Shown here: one piece after another, positions 34,143 through 44,372 of the stretch
How the letters are laid out: each line of letters opens with the position of its first letter
Numbering within the stretch: the stretch's first letter is position 1
From: Bacteroidales bacterium 6E
Lineage (GTDB): Bacteria > Bacteroidota > Bacteroidia > Bacteroidales > Prolixibacteraceae
Length of the DNA stretch: 64,000 nt
Assembly: GCA_001270045.2 (NCBI GenBank)
Contig: DF970670.1
Coordinates: 44,047-108,046, forward strand
Direction: 5' to 3'
Notes under the pieces: model-generated
What the model was told of the DNA's origin: nothing
The model's input: the letters and a program-made list of their open reading frames with translations, nothing else
The model's database searches: none
Made by a program: the position numbers and the translations under genes

Positions 34143-34841
34143 CTATGATTTTTTCCGGGTTATAAATTTCTGATAGCTTGTCAGATCTTCCAGCAGCATT
34201 TGCTCCAGACCTTTACTGGTAATGGTACCGCCTGAAATGGCGTCTACCTTGTGTTCCTCGGGAGCAGACTCACTTGATTTGGCAACGATAACCGATACCA
34301 GCTTACCTGAAGCATCAAAGATGGATTTACCGGTAAACTGTTCCTCAAAAGCAGGGGTTGAAATTTCGGCGCCCAGTCCGGGAGTCTCTCCCTGATGGTC
34401 AAAGTTGGTTCCGAAAATGGTATTCATGTCCTCGTTCAGGGCAATGAATCCCCAGATCGGACCCCAAAGTCCGACTCCCCTCAGCGGAAAGATGTATTTA
34501 AGGCCGCTCTCGGTCTGACATTCAAACACCGGCAGAAGTCGCTGTTCGAGTGGCTTTGCCTTCTGGACCTTCAGGTCGATGCTGAATGCATCCCCTTCCA
34601 CCACTTCTCCTTCAGAGTTGACAACATAACTGTTGACAACTTTTTCGGCATAAACCTGCTCGGCTTCCTTAGCCGTGGTTTCAATGTTCACCGAAGCCAG
34701 GATGTTCTGTTTTTTCTCGATTTCGGTGTTCTTGTTCTGCATGGGTTTGAGCGCGATGGCAGCTATTGAAAGAATTGCAGCCACCAGGATAACCATCACC
34801 GATGCATATATGAATGTGTAATTATTACTGTTCCTGTCCAT
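34143..34841 (-). CDS. nqrC: Na+-NQR subunit C (covalent FMN)
   Basis: A 232-aa protein: one N-terminal transmembrane helix (about 10-32) and a periplasmic FMN domain. The flavinylation site is DAISGGT at 200-206, with T206 the FMN-bearing threonine and the ApbE recognition pattern D-x2-S-G-x-T intact. Other family features: [13 protein letters not shown] and [10 protein letters not shown]. Normal length. Confidence 0.96.
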   Translation of the reverse strand: MDRNSNNYTFIYASVMVILVAAILSIAAIALKPMQNKNTEIEKKQNILASVNIETTAKEAEQVYAEKVVNSYVVNSEGEVVEGDAFSIDLKVQKAKPLEQRLLPVFECQTESGLKYIFPLRGVGLWGPIWGFIALNEDMNTIFGTNFDHQGETPGLGAEISTPAFEEQFTGKSIFDASGKLVSVIVAKSSESAPEEHKVDAISGGTITSKGLEQMLLEDLTSYQKFITRKKS

Positions 34842-34861
34842 AATGGTTCATATTTTAATCA

Positions 34862-36043
34862 TTAGGCTGCAACTTTCGCTCTTTTCAGGCGACGGTTGAT
34901 ATTTCCTTGTACAACATAGTGGTCGATCAGCGGGGCGAAAGTGTTCATCAGGAGGATGGCAAGCATCATTCCTTCCGGATATGCCGGATTGACAACCCTG
35001 AAGAGAATCGCGGTGATCCCGATAAGGAAACCATAAATCCATTTGCCCGTGTCGGTTTGTGCAGCCGAAACCGGATCGGTTGCCATAAAGATCGCTCCAA
35101 AGGCAAAACCGCCCAATACGAAATGGTGCCAGAAAGGCATCGAGAAATAGGCTGCAGCTGCAGGTGATAGTCCCTCAACCCCGGCTGAAAGATTAAGTAT
35201 AATACCCATCACGGCGCCTCCAATGAAGGTCGACAACATGATTTTCCAGTTTCCGATACCGGTAACGATCAGGAAGATTGCTCCCAGCAATATGGCCAGG
35301 GTGGAGGTCTCACCAATGGATCCCGGGATCAGCCCGATGAAGGCATCGAAAACATTGAAGTCGATGTTTCCGGCAGCAGCATCCGCCATAGGGGTGGCTC
35401 CCGTAAATCCGTCAATCACCTTGTCTCCGTCTTTGAGTGCGATCCATACCTTGTCACCCGACATCTGTGCCGGATATGCGAAGAACAGGAAGGCACGGGC
35501 AATGAGCGCCGGGTTCCAGATATTCATTCCGGTCCCGCCGAATACCTCCTTGCCAAAAACCACGGCGAATGCGGTGGCAATGGCAACCATCCAAAGAGGC
35601 GTGTTGATCGGCATGACCAGCGGAATAAGCATCCCTGAAACCAGGAAGCCTTCGTTCACTTCATGTCCCCTCATCTGGGCGAACATGAATTCGATTCCCA
35701 AACCAACGACATACGAAACAATGATGACCGGGAGAACCTTGATCAGTCCATATAAGAAGACATTGAAGAAGCTTGTGGCAGCAAATTCGCCGATGGCATG
35801 ATAATGCTGGTACCCCACGTTGTACATACCTACCAAAAGGGCAGGGACCAGGGCAAGGATTACAAAGGACATGGTCCTTTTCAAATCAATATTGTCGTGG
35901 ATATGGCTGCCTGATTTTGAGGTATGCTTGGGTGAAAATGCCAGGGTGAAAAATGAATCGTGGGTCGAATGGAGCCAGTGGTATTTTGCTCCTTTCTGCA
36001 CGTACGGCTGGGTTTTTTCAAAAAAGTTCCTGAGTGCTTTCAT
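34862..36043 (-). CDS. nqrB: Na+-NQR subunit B (covalent FMN, sodium path)
   Basis: A 393-aa membrane protein with about ten helices. The flavinylation motif DGFTGAT spans 211-217, T217 being the FMN acceptor. Signature GGTGMNIWNPAL and FVLGGFAFGAIFMATDPVSA are present. It starts 37 bases after nqrA. NqrB carries riboflavin and FMN and is thought to couple electron transfer to sodium movement (family knowledge). Confidence 0.97.
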   Translation of the reverse strand: MKALRNFFEKTQPYVQKGAKYHWLHSTHDSFFTLAFSPKHTSKSGSHIHDNIDLKRTMSFVILALVPALLVGMYNVGYQHYHAIGEFAATSFFNVFLYGLIKVLPVIIVSYVVGLGIEFMFAQMRGHEVNEGFLVSGMLIPLVMPINTPLWMVAIATAFAVVFGKEVFGGTGMNIWNPALIARAFLFFAYPAQMSGDKVWIALKDGDKVIDGFTGATPMADAAAGNIDFNVFDAFIGLIPGSIGETSTLAILLGAIFLIVTGIGNWKIMLSTFIGGAVMGIILNLSAGVEGLSPAAAAYFSMPFWHHFVLGGFAFGAIFMATDPVSAAQTDTGKWIYGFLIGITAILFRVVNPAYPEGMMLAILLMNTFAPLIDHYVVQGNINRRLKRAKVAA

Positions 36044-36080
36044 GTAATTTTCATTTATATTATCAACCTATTCGGTATCA

Positions 36081-37433
36081 TCAACCTAATTCTTTCATCA
36101 TTATGTTTATTCCTTTCCGGAGGATATCCTGGACCATAATTTTGGAAGTACAGGCGAATTCACACAGGGCCAGATCTTCCTCAACCACTTCATAAATACC
36201 CAGTTGTTCCATCTTGTCGAGGTCATTGACAATGATCGATTTCAAAAGGTAAACCGGAAGGATGTCCATGGGGAGGAATTTCTCATACTGTCCAGTCATG
36301 ACGAATGCACGTTCACCTCCATGAAGGTTGGCCGTGAGTTCGTACTCTTTTTTGGGGAACAGCGATGAAAGGAAAGTTTTGGAAGCACTGAATTTATCGA
36401 TACCCGGATTTGCCCAGCCCATAAACTCGTAATCATCTCCTTCAGGGATGACGGTTACCTGTGAGTCGTAAAATCCGAGGAAGTTGTCGCAGATGATTTT
36501 CTTGCCTGACAGCGGATTCCCCGAGATAATCCTCTGGTTTCCGTCAGTCTTCAGGTTCCCTTCGAGGATGGGACAGAGCCTGGTGCCCAGGGTGGTTTTC
36601 AGATATCTCGGACGGAGCACTTCCGATCCTGTGAGGGCAATGATTTTGGTGAAATCAACCTTGCCGGTTTCAAAAAGACGACCGATGAACACGACATCCT
36701 GTGGGTTGACTGTCCAAACAACTTCGCCCTTGTTGAGGGGAGAGATCTGGTGGAGCTGGATGCCGACGTTTCCTGCCGGATGCGGACCGTCAAAGTAGTT
36801 GATTTCAACATTTTTGGTCTGCCCAAGCAAGTGGTTTCCACTCCCTGCAGGCAATCCCAGGTATACTTTTCCTGAAGTCAGTTTCTTCAGCGCATTGACA
36901 CCGGTCTGGAACTGTTTTTCCTGTCCTTTTAAAACAAACTCATAATCGGGGGCCAAAGGTGCCGAATCAAACCCTGAAATGAAAATGTCCCTGGGTTTTT
37001 CGGCAGGACGTGCAACCACTCCGTAAGGACGACGCCTGATTAAAGGCCATAATCCGCTGGAAAGGAGTTTTTCCCTCACGGCAGCTTCATCCAGGCTAAG
37101 TGGATCGGCTGATCCGAAATCGGCAGCACCGGTGGCTGCATCTGCCTTGACAACTACTTCCAGGATTTTTCTTCTTTCACCGCGGTTGATAAGGAAAACC
37201 GTACCTCCAACCGGTGAACCGTAAAGTACTTCCGGATTGTATTTGTCGTAGAAGAGCGGTTCTCCCGCTTTGACAACCTGTCCCTGCTTTACACTGAGCC
37301 TGGGGGTGAGCCCGGGAAAGTCAGTGGGTTTCAGGGCGTATAATTCAGCCGGGGGCGCTGTTTCCAGTACGGGTTCAGCCTTCCCTTTCAATCTGATATT
37401 AAGCCCTTTCCTGAGTTTTATTGTTTTTGACAT
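36081..37433 (-). CDS. nqrA: Na+-NQR subunit A
   Basis: A 450-aa soluble-type subunit from ATG 37433 (MSKTIKLRKGLNI), the standard NqrA N-terminus; the longer frame runs upstream through the -7 promoter element and is therefore untranslated. Features: PTDFPGLTPRLSVKQGQVVKAGEPLFYDK, GGTVFLINRGERRKILEVV, and VNPQDVVFIGRLF. First gene of the nqrABCDEF operon, in the canonical order. It binds on the cytoplasmic side close to the quinone site. Confidence 0.96.
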   Translation of the reverse strand: MSKTIKLRKGLNIRLKGKAEPVLETAPPAELYALKPTDFPGLTPRLSVKQGQVVKAGEPLFYDKYNPEVLYGSPVGGTVFLINRGERRKILEVVVKADAATGAADFGSADPLSLDEAAVREKLLSSGLWPLIRRRPYGVVARPAEKPRDIFISGFDSAPLAPDYEFVLKGQEKQFQTGVNALKKLTSGKVYLGLPAGSGNHLLGQTKNVEINYFDGPHPAGNVGIQLHQISPLNKGEVVWTVNPQDVVFIGRLFETGKVDFTKIIALTGSEVLRPRYLKTTLGTRLCPILEGNLKTDGNQRIISGNPLSGKKIICDNFLGFYDSQVTVIPEGDDYEFMGWANPGIDKFSASKTFLSSLFPKKEYELTANLHGGERAFVMTGQYEKFLPMDILPVYLLKSIIVNDLDKMEQLGIYEVVEEDLALCEFACTSKIMVQDILRKGINIMMKELG

Positions 37434-37464
37434 ATTCTGGAATGAATAAATTTCAATAATGTGG

Positions 37465-37495
37465 CAAAAGTAAAAAAAAAGAGTACGTTTCCCAA
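37465..37495 (-). promoter_or_regulatory. Promoter of the nqr operon
   Basis: Minus strand: TTG (37495-37493), 20 bases, TACTTTTG (37472-37465), a good match to the Bacteroidota consensus (TTTG, about 20 bases, TAnnTTTG). The ATG of nqrA follows 31 bases after the -7 box. Confidence 0.72.
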
Positions 37496-37509
37496 TGTAA
37501 CTGGTATAT

Positions 37510-37523
37510 AAACTTGTAAGTTT
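37510..37523. promoter_or_regulatory. Small palindrome upstream of the nqr promoter
   Basis: AAACTT-GT-AAGTTT, perfect six-base arms, just upstream of the -33 element of nqr. Possible regulator site; no known motif matched. The rest of the 37.5-37.8 kb divergent spacer shows nothing else I can support. Confidence 0.3.
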
Positions 37524-37798
37524 CAAAATATACGCATAGGTTCATACGTTAGGTTTCACATGTTGAAATGAAAGTTTTTGACCAAAACACCCTGAAGTTC
37601 AAATCCGCTAATGTTTTTTGGGGCTTATACCGATAACGGACTTTTGGCGTTATATCTATATTAAATTGTGTTGGTTTATTGTGTAGATGGCCCATTATGG
37701 TGGCATTTCATACAACACTGTCCATCATTGACTTTGTATGGGTATTTTCGGCATATCCTGTTTTTGTTATTGAAAACCAAAGGGAACAGTTTGGGTAT

Positions 37799-37806
37799 TA
37801 TATTTG
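37799..37806 (+). promoter_or_regulatory. -7 box of the plug protein gene
   Basis: TATATTTG matches TAnnTTTG. It lies 22-25 bases before the paired ATGs at 37829/37832, which supports those as the start instead of earlier in-frame ATGs. Confidence 0.55.
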
Positions 37807-37828
37807 TAATCCAATGGCTAAAAAAGTG

Positions 37829-39109
37829 ATGATGAAATACATTATATTGATATACAGCATGGTAGTGGGTTTGGTTATTTCTTCTTCCGCCCAGGTCAAT
37901 CCTTATTACCATGAGAATGCGGTTTTTCGTGAAGAGATTAAGTCTGTCCAGCTCTACCGCGAAGGTTTTGAGCTTTCATCACCGGTACTGGAGCTGGGTT
38001 CCGGTGATCGCCTGATCCTGACTTTTGACGAATTGTCTGACGAGGTCAGGAATTATTACTACTCGGTTCTGCATTGTGATCCGGAATGGAATGAAAGCAA
38101 CCTGATGCAAACCGATTATATCGATGGGTTTGCCGAGAACCTGATCGAGGATTATGCCCGCTCTTTCAACACGACCTTTTCGTACGTGAACTATCTTCTT
38201 GCGATCCCCAACGAACAAATGGACATCAAAATGTCGGGCAATTATATCCTTCTGGTTTATGAAGACCGGGACATGGAAAAGCTTGTTCTATCGAAACGTT
38301 TTTATGTAACCGAAAAGGCCGCCACCATTGAGGGTACGGTCAGGCGGGCCACCCTGGATGCTTTCAAGGGTTCAAACCATGAGGTGGACTTCACGGTTTT
38401 CCATCCCGGGGTTAAGATCGAAAACCCGCTGAGCGAGGTGAAGGTGGTTGTGATGCAGAATGGCCGCTGGGACAATGCCATCCGTAACCTTCGGCCCCTG
38501 TTTATCCAGGATGGACGGTTGACCTACGATTACAGTCAGGAGAACGTTTTCCCTGCCGGAAATGAGTTCAGGTACTTCGACATCCGGAATAAGCGGATCA
38601 ATGGTGAAGGGGTTCTCGAGACTTCCTTTCACCGGCCTTATTACCATGTTACCCTGATGCCCGATGAAATCAGGTCGAACAAACGTTTCTTCCCTTATCG
38701 GGAAATGAATGGCCGGTATGTGGTGGAAAGCCAGGAGCCGGTGCAGGATTACCATACCGAATGTGACTACCAGTTCGTGCATTTCAGCCTTCCGCTCGAG
38801 GCTCCCCTGATGGGAGGGACCATCAACGTTTTTGGGGAACTTTCAAACTGGAACGCCAATAAATCAAACGAAATGACCTGGAATTTTGAGACGGGACGTT
38901 ATGAGCTGACATTGCTGCTTAAACAGGGTTATTATAATTATATGTACGTTTATGTCCCTGAAGGGGCCACTTCGGCCGACCATGTCAACCTGGAAGGCAG
39001 TTTCTGGGAAACGGAAAATGATTACCAGATCATGGTCTACTATCGTCCTATGTCATCACGCTATTACCGGCTGATCGGATACCGGCATCTCAACTCAAAA
39101 CTGAATTGA
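37829..39109 (+). CDS. T9SS plug-type protein (DUF5103 family)
   Basis: A 426-aa exported protein from ATG 37829, with a signal peptide (MMKYIILIYSMVVGLVISSSAQ region). The order of blocks, namely an N-terminal beta domain (VQLYREGFELSSPVLELGSGDRL), YYYSVLHCDPEWNESNL, and a C-terminal immunoglobulin-like/CBM48-like segment (GTINVFGELSNWN, then YNYMYVYVP), is that of DUF5103. In Flavobacterium the Plug protein seals the SprA translocon of T9SS. This fits the two T9SS cargo proteins in the window. The 3' end overlaps the convergent DUF3267 gene by 20 bases. Confidence 0.85.
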   Translation: MMKYIILIYSMVVGLVISSSAQVNPYYHENAVFREEIKSVQLYREGFELSSPVLELGSGDRLILTFDELSDEVRNYYYSVLHCDPEWNESNLMQTDYIDGFAENLIEDYARSFNTTFSYVNYLLAIPNEQMDIKMSGNYILLVYEDRDMEKLVLSKRFYVTEKAATIEGTVRRATLDAFKGSNHEVDFTVFHPGVKIENPLSEVKVVVMQNGRWDNAIRNLRPLFIQDGRLTYDYSQENVFPAGNEFRYFDIRNKRINGEGVLETSFHRPYYHVTLMPDEIRSNKRFFPYREMNGRYVVESQEPVQDYHTECDYQFVHFSLPLEAPLMGGTINVFGELSNWNANKSNEMTWNFETGRYELTLLLKQGYYNYMYVYVPEGATSADHVNLEGSFWETENDYQIMVYYRPMSSRYYRLIGYRHLNSKLN

Positions 39110-39749
39110 CTTTCTGCTTGCTGACATAGTACAGACTGGCTTTTTGTTCCTGGTCATCAAACGTATATACTTCCTGGCCTGGATATTTGTGAAAAAGGGT
39201 GGCCAGTGCAATGTCTCCGGCACAGAAAAAGCTGTGGATACACATTACCATTAAAGGAAAATACACCATGGGGTCGGGATACCAGATAAAAATACCCAGT
39301 AAGGTGACTGCCTGGACCACGACCAGGGGCGTAAATGCCACCAGGCTGAAGTCTTTCTTTCCCAGGACATGATGATGGGCTGCCGCATAAAAAATGAATC
39401 GCCCTTTTACCCTTCCGAAACTGACCCGTGGGGCTCCTGTCATCCATAATACCAGACCGTGCAGAAATTCGTGGATGATGACAAGGATGGTCAGGCTGAA
39501 AACAACCGCTGCAAGCGTTACAAAAAGAAATTCGGCATTGCCCCTGATCGCCAGGACAATCGCCCTGGTCAGGAAAAATACGGAACCCAGAAAAAGCAAC
39601 GTCTGGTAAATCATGTAAGGCGGAATGAATTTCTTGTCAAGCATGACTTGCCTCAACACAAATTCCTTGATATGCGCATGCTTGACCCGGGCAATCAGTT
39701 CATAATTCCCGCTGTTTTGCAGTTCATCGATGGTCGGATTCTTTTTCAT
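39090..39749 (-). CDS. DUF3267 membrane zincin-like protein
   Basis: A 219-aa membrane protein with about four helices and an HExxH zinc motif at IIHEFLHGLVLW. DUF3267 proteins are putative membrane metalloproteases of unknown substrate. Its 5' end overlaps the flippase gene's stop by 4 bases (ATGA), so it is co-translated with it, while its 3' end overlaps the convergent plug gene. Confidence 0.82.
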   Translation of the reverse strand: MKKNPTIDELQNSGNYELIARVKHAHIKEFVLRQVMLDKKFIPPYMIYQTLLFLGSVFFLTRAIVLAIRGNAEFLFVTLAAVVFSLTILVIIHEFLHGLVLWMTGAPRVSFGRVKGRFIFYAAAHHHVLGKKDFSLVAFTPLVVVQAVTLLGIFIWYPDPMVYFPLMVMCIHSFFCAGDIALATLFHKYPGQEVYTFDDQEQKASLYYVSKQKVNSVLS

Positions 39750-41191
39750 TCCTTCAGAGCTACAATTTTATACAGGTCATGCAGGTTAATCAGCCGGATA
39801 TAAAACGCCGACAAAATACTAAAAAGGATCAAACTGAAATATCCGAGCGCCTTATTGCCTAAATATGTACTCAATACCCCTGCCGCAATTACGACCCCGA
39901 TAAAACTTAGCGTTTTGACAATAAATGGTTTTGATGGACGGAGATTGAAAATCCGGGCAGCGATGACCACCTGTGCCAGGGCGGTGGCCAGCTGCGTAAC
40001 CATGCTGGCAATGGCTGATCCCAGCGCAAACATATGGGGTATCAGGATCAGGTTTAACGATATGTTCAGGACCATCCCTCCGGCTGCCATGATGTTCAGC
40101 TTCCGGATGCTTCCGTTGGCCGTAAGCAGCGTACCGAAAATGTATGTGGTGGCTATCCCTATGAAGCCTGTCATCAAAAGGCCAAGGATGTCGGCTGAAT
40201 CCTCGATGTGGGAGTGATAGAGCAACTCCATGATTTCACGGTCATACAGGAGGCTTGATACCGCAATGATGATCGAAGGAACGAAAAGCAGTATGACGGC
40301 CAGGTTCACGATGGGGGAGACTGCCTCCCTGTTCTTGATCATCCTGGAAAACATGGGAAGCAATAGCCCTCCGACCAGTGCCCCGAACATGGCCACCGCA
40401 TCGAGGAGCCTGAAAGCCTGTGCATAAATCCCCGCTTCCTGTTTTCCCATCGGATCGGGAAGCAACCTTTCAAGCATCACCGAGTCAATCCGGTTATAGA
40501 AAGCCATGAGCAGGATCAGGAGGGCATAGGGATATGATTTTTTCAGGAAAACCAGGATGAACCTCCTGTTGACATGAAGGTTGATCTTTCCGCTTTTTGA
40601 AAGCACTATGACGAATGTGACGATGGCCGTCACCACGTAGGCAATGGTTTGTGCATACACGAACCATTCGATCCTGAACACGCCGTCAGTGATGTTGGTG
40701 AACAACAGGACACTGCAGAGAATGATCATCAATGTCCTGTCCAATACCGAAATAAGGCTGTCGGTCCTGAACAGCTGTAGGGCACTGATGTTGGAACGGA
40801 GGTATAAGGTGAATGATATCAGGAATTGGTTGGCTATCAGGAAGAAAAGCAAATGAAACTGGATCTTGTTGTATCCGATGATGGCCGCGATGACCAGGCT
40901 GAAGATGGTATAGACCACTGCCAGCATGAGTTTTAGCCCGACTATATTTGAAAGATGTTTCTTCAGCAGGAAGGTATGCTGAGCAATGTTCCGGTTGTTG
41001 TAATTGGTTATCCCCAGGTCGAGCAGGATGTTAAATATCATCGAGAAGTTGAACAAGGCGAAATAGAGCCCATACTCTTCTGCGCCGACCATGTTCTGGA
41101 CTGTCCGGTCGATGCCCAGCACCCAGAAAGGCTTGATCAGTAAGTTAAGGCTTACCAGCAGAATCAGGTTCGTGACAAACTTTCGCTTCAA
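39746..41191 (-). CDS. Polysaccharide flippase-like membrane protein (MOP superfamily)
   Basis: A 481-aa protein with about 12-14 hydrophobic helices. Opening KRKFVTNLILLVSLNLLIKP and the LDLGITNYNNRNIAQH loop are typical of Wzx/MurJ-like oligosaccharide transporters. The likely task is to move lipid-linked glycans across the inner membrane. It is divergent from a glycosyltransferase 100 bases away, which fits a small glycan-assembly locus, but no Wzy/ligase is here. Confidence 0.82.
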   Translation of the reverse strand: MKRKFVTNLILLVSLNLLIKPFWVLGIDRTVQNMVGAEEYGLYFALFNFSMIFNILLDLGITNYNNRNIAQHTFLLKKHLSNIVGLKLMLAVVYTIFSLVIAAIIGYNKIQFHLLFFLIANQFLISFTLYLRSNISALQLFRTDSLISVLDRTLMIILCSVLLFTNITDGVFRIEWFVYAQTIAYVVTAIVTFVIVLSKSGKINLHVNRRFILVFLKKSYPYALLILLMAFYNRIDSVMLERLLPDPMGKQEAGIYAQAFRLLDAVAMFGALVGGLLLPMFSRMIKNREAVSPIVNLAVILLFVPSIIIAVSSLLYDREIMELLYHSHIEDSADILGLLMTGFIGIATTYIFGTLLTANGSIRKLNIMAAGGMVLNISLNLILIPHMFALGSAIASMVTQLATALAQVVIAARIFNLRPSKPFIVKTLSFIGVVIAAGVLSTYLGNKALGYFSLILFSILSAFYIRLINLHDLYKIVALKE

Positions 41192-41291
41192 GATTCAACA
41201 GTTAACGAGGTTTTTCTCAAATCGGACGCTAAAAGTAAAATATTTTGGCCATACTTTGTACATTTAACGCTGACAAGAACATCAACTGAAA

Positions 41292-42449
41292 ATGGTAATA
41301 GCGGTCAATACCCGACTCTTGCTGAAAGACAGGCTCGAAGGAATAGGTTGGTTTACATATGAGATCCTGAGCCGCATGGTCAGGAACCATCCTGAGCATC
41401 AGTTTGTATTCATCTTTGACAGGCCCTATGATCCCGCTTTTGTTTTTGGGTCCAATGTGACCCCAAAAGTCTTGTTTCCTCCCTCACGACATCCTTTTTT
41501 GTGGGTTTGGTGGTTTGAATGGAGCATTCCCCGCCTGCTTCGTCAGGTGGGAGCCGACCTGTTTATCAGTACCGACGGCTATCTTTCTTTAACGACCGAT
41601 GTGCCCCAGCTGTTGGTCATGCATGACATCAACTTTGTACACCGCCCCAAAGACCTGCCCTGGCTGACCTCCAAATATTACAATCACTATTTCCCGGAAT
41701 TTGCGAAAACAGCCACCAAACTGGTCACGGTTTCGGATTTCTCGGCCGACGACATCAGTCGCTCTTTTGGGGTGCAAAGGGATGCCATTTCCGTGGTTTA
41801 CAATGGCGTGAACACTGACTTTGCACCAATTGGCCCCGGAGAGTCTGACCGGGTAAGGATGAAATACACCTCGGGGAAACCGTATTTTCTGTTTGTCGGG
41901 GCATTGCATCCCCGGAAAAACGTGGATGGACTGCTGAAAGCGTTCGACCGGTTCAGGAATGACAACGGCCAGGAGGTTAAAATGGTAATTGCCGGAGGCC
42001 AGATGTTCAAGACTGGTCCTATTCGGGAGGTATACCGGCAGATGAAATTCAGTGAAGAAGTCATTTTTACCGGCAGGGTTTCTTCACATGAACTGAAACG
42101 GCTGATGGCATCGGCTTTGGCCCTGACCTTTGTGCCTCATTTCGAAGGTTTTGGCATACCGGTGATAGAGGCTATGTCGGCAGGGACCCCGGTTATATGT
42201 TCAAACACCACATCTTTACCTGAAGTGGGCGGCAAGGCTGTACTTTACGTCAACCCCGCAGATGTGGGTGACATCGCTTCGGCCATGCATCGAATCAGCG
42301 TTGACGGTGTTCTGCGCAACCAGTTAATTGAACGGGGATTCAGCCAAAAGGAAAAATTCAGTTGGGACCGTAGTGCCGAACAGTTGTGGAGGGCTGTGGA
42401 GGAATTAATGGAAAGCGATGGCAAAAATGGGAAACCAGGTCATGGGTAG
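41292..42449 (+). CDS. Group 1 (GT4-like) glycosyltransferase
   Basis: A 385-aa GT-B fold enzyme. C-terminal donor-binding features: [31 protein letters not shown] and the E-x7-E block [20 protein letters not shown]. The N-terminal half ([19 protein letters not shown]) binds the acceptor. Probable cytoplasmic sugar transferase for surface glycan. It overlaps the RNase HII gene at its 3' end by up to 32 bases. Confidence 0.9.
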   Translation: MVIAVNTRLLLKDRLEGIGWFTYEILSRMVRNHPEHQFVFIFDRPYDPAFVFGSNVTPKVLFPPSRHPFLWVWWFEWSIPRLLRQVGADLFISTDGYLSLTTDVPQLLVMHDINFVHRPKDLPWLTSKYYNHYFPEFAKTATKLVTVSDFSADDISRSFGVQRDAISVVYNGVNTDFAPIGPGESDRVRMKYTSGKPYFLFVGALHPRKNVDGLLKAFDRFRNDNGQEVKMVIAGGQMFKTGPIREVYRQMKFSEEVIFTGRVSSHELKRLMASALALTFVPHFEGFGIPVIEAMSAGTPVICSNTTSLPEVGGKAVLYVNPADVGDIASAMHRISVDGVLRNQLIERGFSQKEKFSWDRSAEQLWRAVEELMESDGKNGKPGHG

Positions 42450-43074
42450 TCCGATCCGCAAACATGAACGGCCACGGTTGGAGCCTTTTCTAATGGCCGG
42501 AAGAATGGAAGCCGGATGCGATGAGGCCGGAAGGGGTTGCCTGGCCGGTCCGGTCTCGGCAGCGGCGGTGATCCTGCCTGAAGGATTTTACCATGAATTG
42601 CTCAACGACTCAAAGCAACTGACCGAAAATGAGCGGAATGTCCTGAGAACAGTGATTGAAACGGAAGCTTTGGCCTGGGCTGTAGCATTTGTGTCGCCGG
42701 CCGAGATTGATGAAATAAATATTCTCAATGCCAGCTTCAGGGCCATGTCCCTGGCGGTGGAGAAACTGCGGGTGAAGCCGGATCATCTGCTGATCGACGG
42801 AAACAGGTTTAGGAACGGCACGGGAATACCCCACACCTGTATCGTCGGAGGTGATGCCCGGATGATGTCGATCGCCGCCGCCTCCGTATTGGCCAAAACC
42901 TACCGGGATGAGGTCATGGGACAACTCCATTCAGAGTTTCCTGTATATGGTTGGGATCGGAACAAGGGGTATCCGACGGCGGCACATCGGGAAGCCATCC
43001 TGAATTCAGGGGTGACACCTTATCACCGGAAATCGTTCCGTTTGTTGGATCAACAATTGAAGCTGTTTGATTGA
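42418..43074 (+). CDS. rnhB: Ribonuclease HII
   Basis: A 218-aa protein (if started at 42418) carrying the RNase HII active-site set: [14 protein letters not shown] (DEAGRG), [13 protein letters not shown], and [16 protein letters not shown]. It removes RNA from RNA-DNA hybrids and single ribonucleotides in DNA. The start is uncertain: in-frame ATGs at 42418, 42427 and 42442 all lie inside the glycosyltransferase end, and the family core begins only around residue 28; 42442 would leave an 8-base overlap. Confidence 0.94.
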   Translation: MAKMGNQVMGSPIRKHERPRLEPFLMAGRMEAGCDEAGRGCLAGPVSAAAVILPEGFYHELLNDSKQLTENERNVLRTVIETEALAWAVAFVSPAEIDEINILNASFRAMSLAVEKLRVKPDHLLIDGNRFRNGTGIPHTCIVGGDARMMSIAAASVLAKTYRDEVMGQLHSEFPVYGWDRNKGYPTAAHREAILNSGVTPYHRKSFRLLDQQLKLFD

Positions 43075-43172
43075 TCGAATAAAAACATCTGTAAATTAGC
43101 AAATTGTCTTCCTGTTTGGTAAGGTTTTTGTTACTTTGGATCGGATTGTAAATCATGTAAATACATCATAAT

Positions 43173-44201
43173 ATGAAGGTAATTTTAGTCAACCTGGTAC
43201 TGGCTTTTCTTCTTTACTCCTGTGGATATCAGGATTCAAGCGGTTCAAAAAAGAGTATTACCGGAAAAGCCGGCGAAATGGTAGTTGTCATTTCAAACGC
43301 GGCTTGGGATGATACACCCGGGAATATCGTTCGTGAGACACTCGCCCAACCACTGCCCGGTCTGCCTCAGGATGAACCTTTGTTTGACCTGGTCCAGGTA
43401 CCCCATGAAGCTTTTAAGGAAATCTTTCAGTCTACCAGAAATATCATCCAGACACGGATTGCTCCAATAGTCGAGAATCCCGGGGTATTTTACACCGATA
43501 ACGTATGGGCACAACCACAGGCAACCATACAGATCAACGCCCGGACAAAGGATGAGTTTGTTCAGCTTTTCAAGGAAAATTCAACCCAGATCATCGGTTA
43601 TTTCCTGAAGGCCGAACGTGACAGAATCACCCAAAACTACGCCCAGATGCATGATCAGGCGGTATTGAATACCTTGAGTGAAAAATATGACATCAAGCTG
43701 CATGTCCCTCCCGGTTTTGTAATTTCCCAGGAAAAGCAGGATTTTGTCTGGATCCGTTATGAAACCCCTGAAATAAGCCAGGCCATCATGTTATACTGGT
43801 TCCCTTATACTTCCGACAGTACCTTTACGAGAAACTATCTTTTGCATAAAAGGGACAGCATCCTGAGGGCTAATGTCCCCGGTCCTGTCGACGGCAGTTT
43901 TATGGCTACCGAAAGAAGATGGGAGCCCATGTTCCAGATTACCAAACACAGTGGTAATTATGCAGCCGATATGCGCGGCCTCTGGAGGGTGGAGAATGAC
44001 TTTATGGGCGGTCCCTTCATTATGCTGGCCGAACTCGATGCCTACCGGCAAAGGGTGGTGGTTGCCGATGGATATGTGTATGCCCCCAGCAAGGAAAAGA
44101 GAAATCTTGCCCGGCAGGTTGAGGCGATTGTCTATTCGATGCGATTCAATGACCAGGACCGGAACGACAGGCTGAACCAACAGGCGAATATGGGTAATTA
44201 A
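43173..44201 (+). CDS. DUF4837 lipoprotein
   Basis: A 342-aa protein with a lipobox (FLLYSC, Cys at about residue 17), so an envelope lipoprotein. The block GKAGEMVVVISNAAWD at the mature N-terminus and GPFIMLAELDAYRQRVVVADGYVYAP near the C-terminus are typical of DUF4837, a Bacteroidota family of unknown function. Followed by its own terminator. Confidence 0.85.
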   Translation: MKVILVNLVLAFLLYSCGYQDSSGSKKSITGKAGEMVVVISNAAWDDTPGNIVRETLAQPLPGLPQDEPLFDLVQVPHEAFKEIFQSTRNIIQTRIAPIVENPGVFYTDNVWAQPQATIQINARTKDEFVQLFKENSTQIIGYFLKAERDRITQNYAQMHDQAVLNTLSEKYDIKLHVPPGFVISQEKQDFVWIRYETPEISQAIMLYWFPYTSDSTFTRNYLLHKRDSILRANVPGPVDGSFMATERRWEPMFQITKHSGNYAADMRGLWRVENDFMGGPFIMLAELDAYRQRVVVADGYVYAPSKEKRNLARQVEAIVYSMRFNDQDRNDRLNQQANMGN

Positions 44202-44240
44202 ATATACCACATCACAGGGAACTGGGGTGGCAAAGAGATT

Positions 44241-44277
44241 GCCCCGGGAGTTTGAACTCTTCCGGGGCATTGTTTTT
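44241..44277 (+). terminator. Terminator of the DUF4837 gene
   Basis: GCCCCGG (44241-44247) pairs with CCGGGGC (44262-44268), with an inner GAGTT/AACTC extension, followed by ATTGTTTTTT. Confidence 0.8.
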
Positions 44278-44372
44278 TGTATCTGTTGGACTTCCGGAAA
44301 TAAATTTCCTATCTTTATAACAATAATATTCCTCTTGGGAATGAGTAATTATTCACCTGGATAAATCAAACT

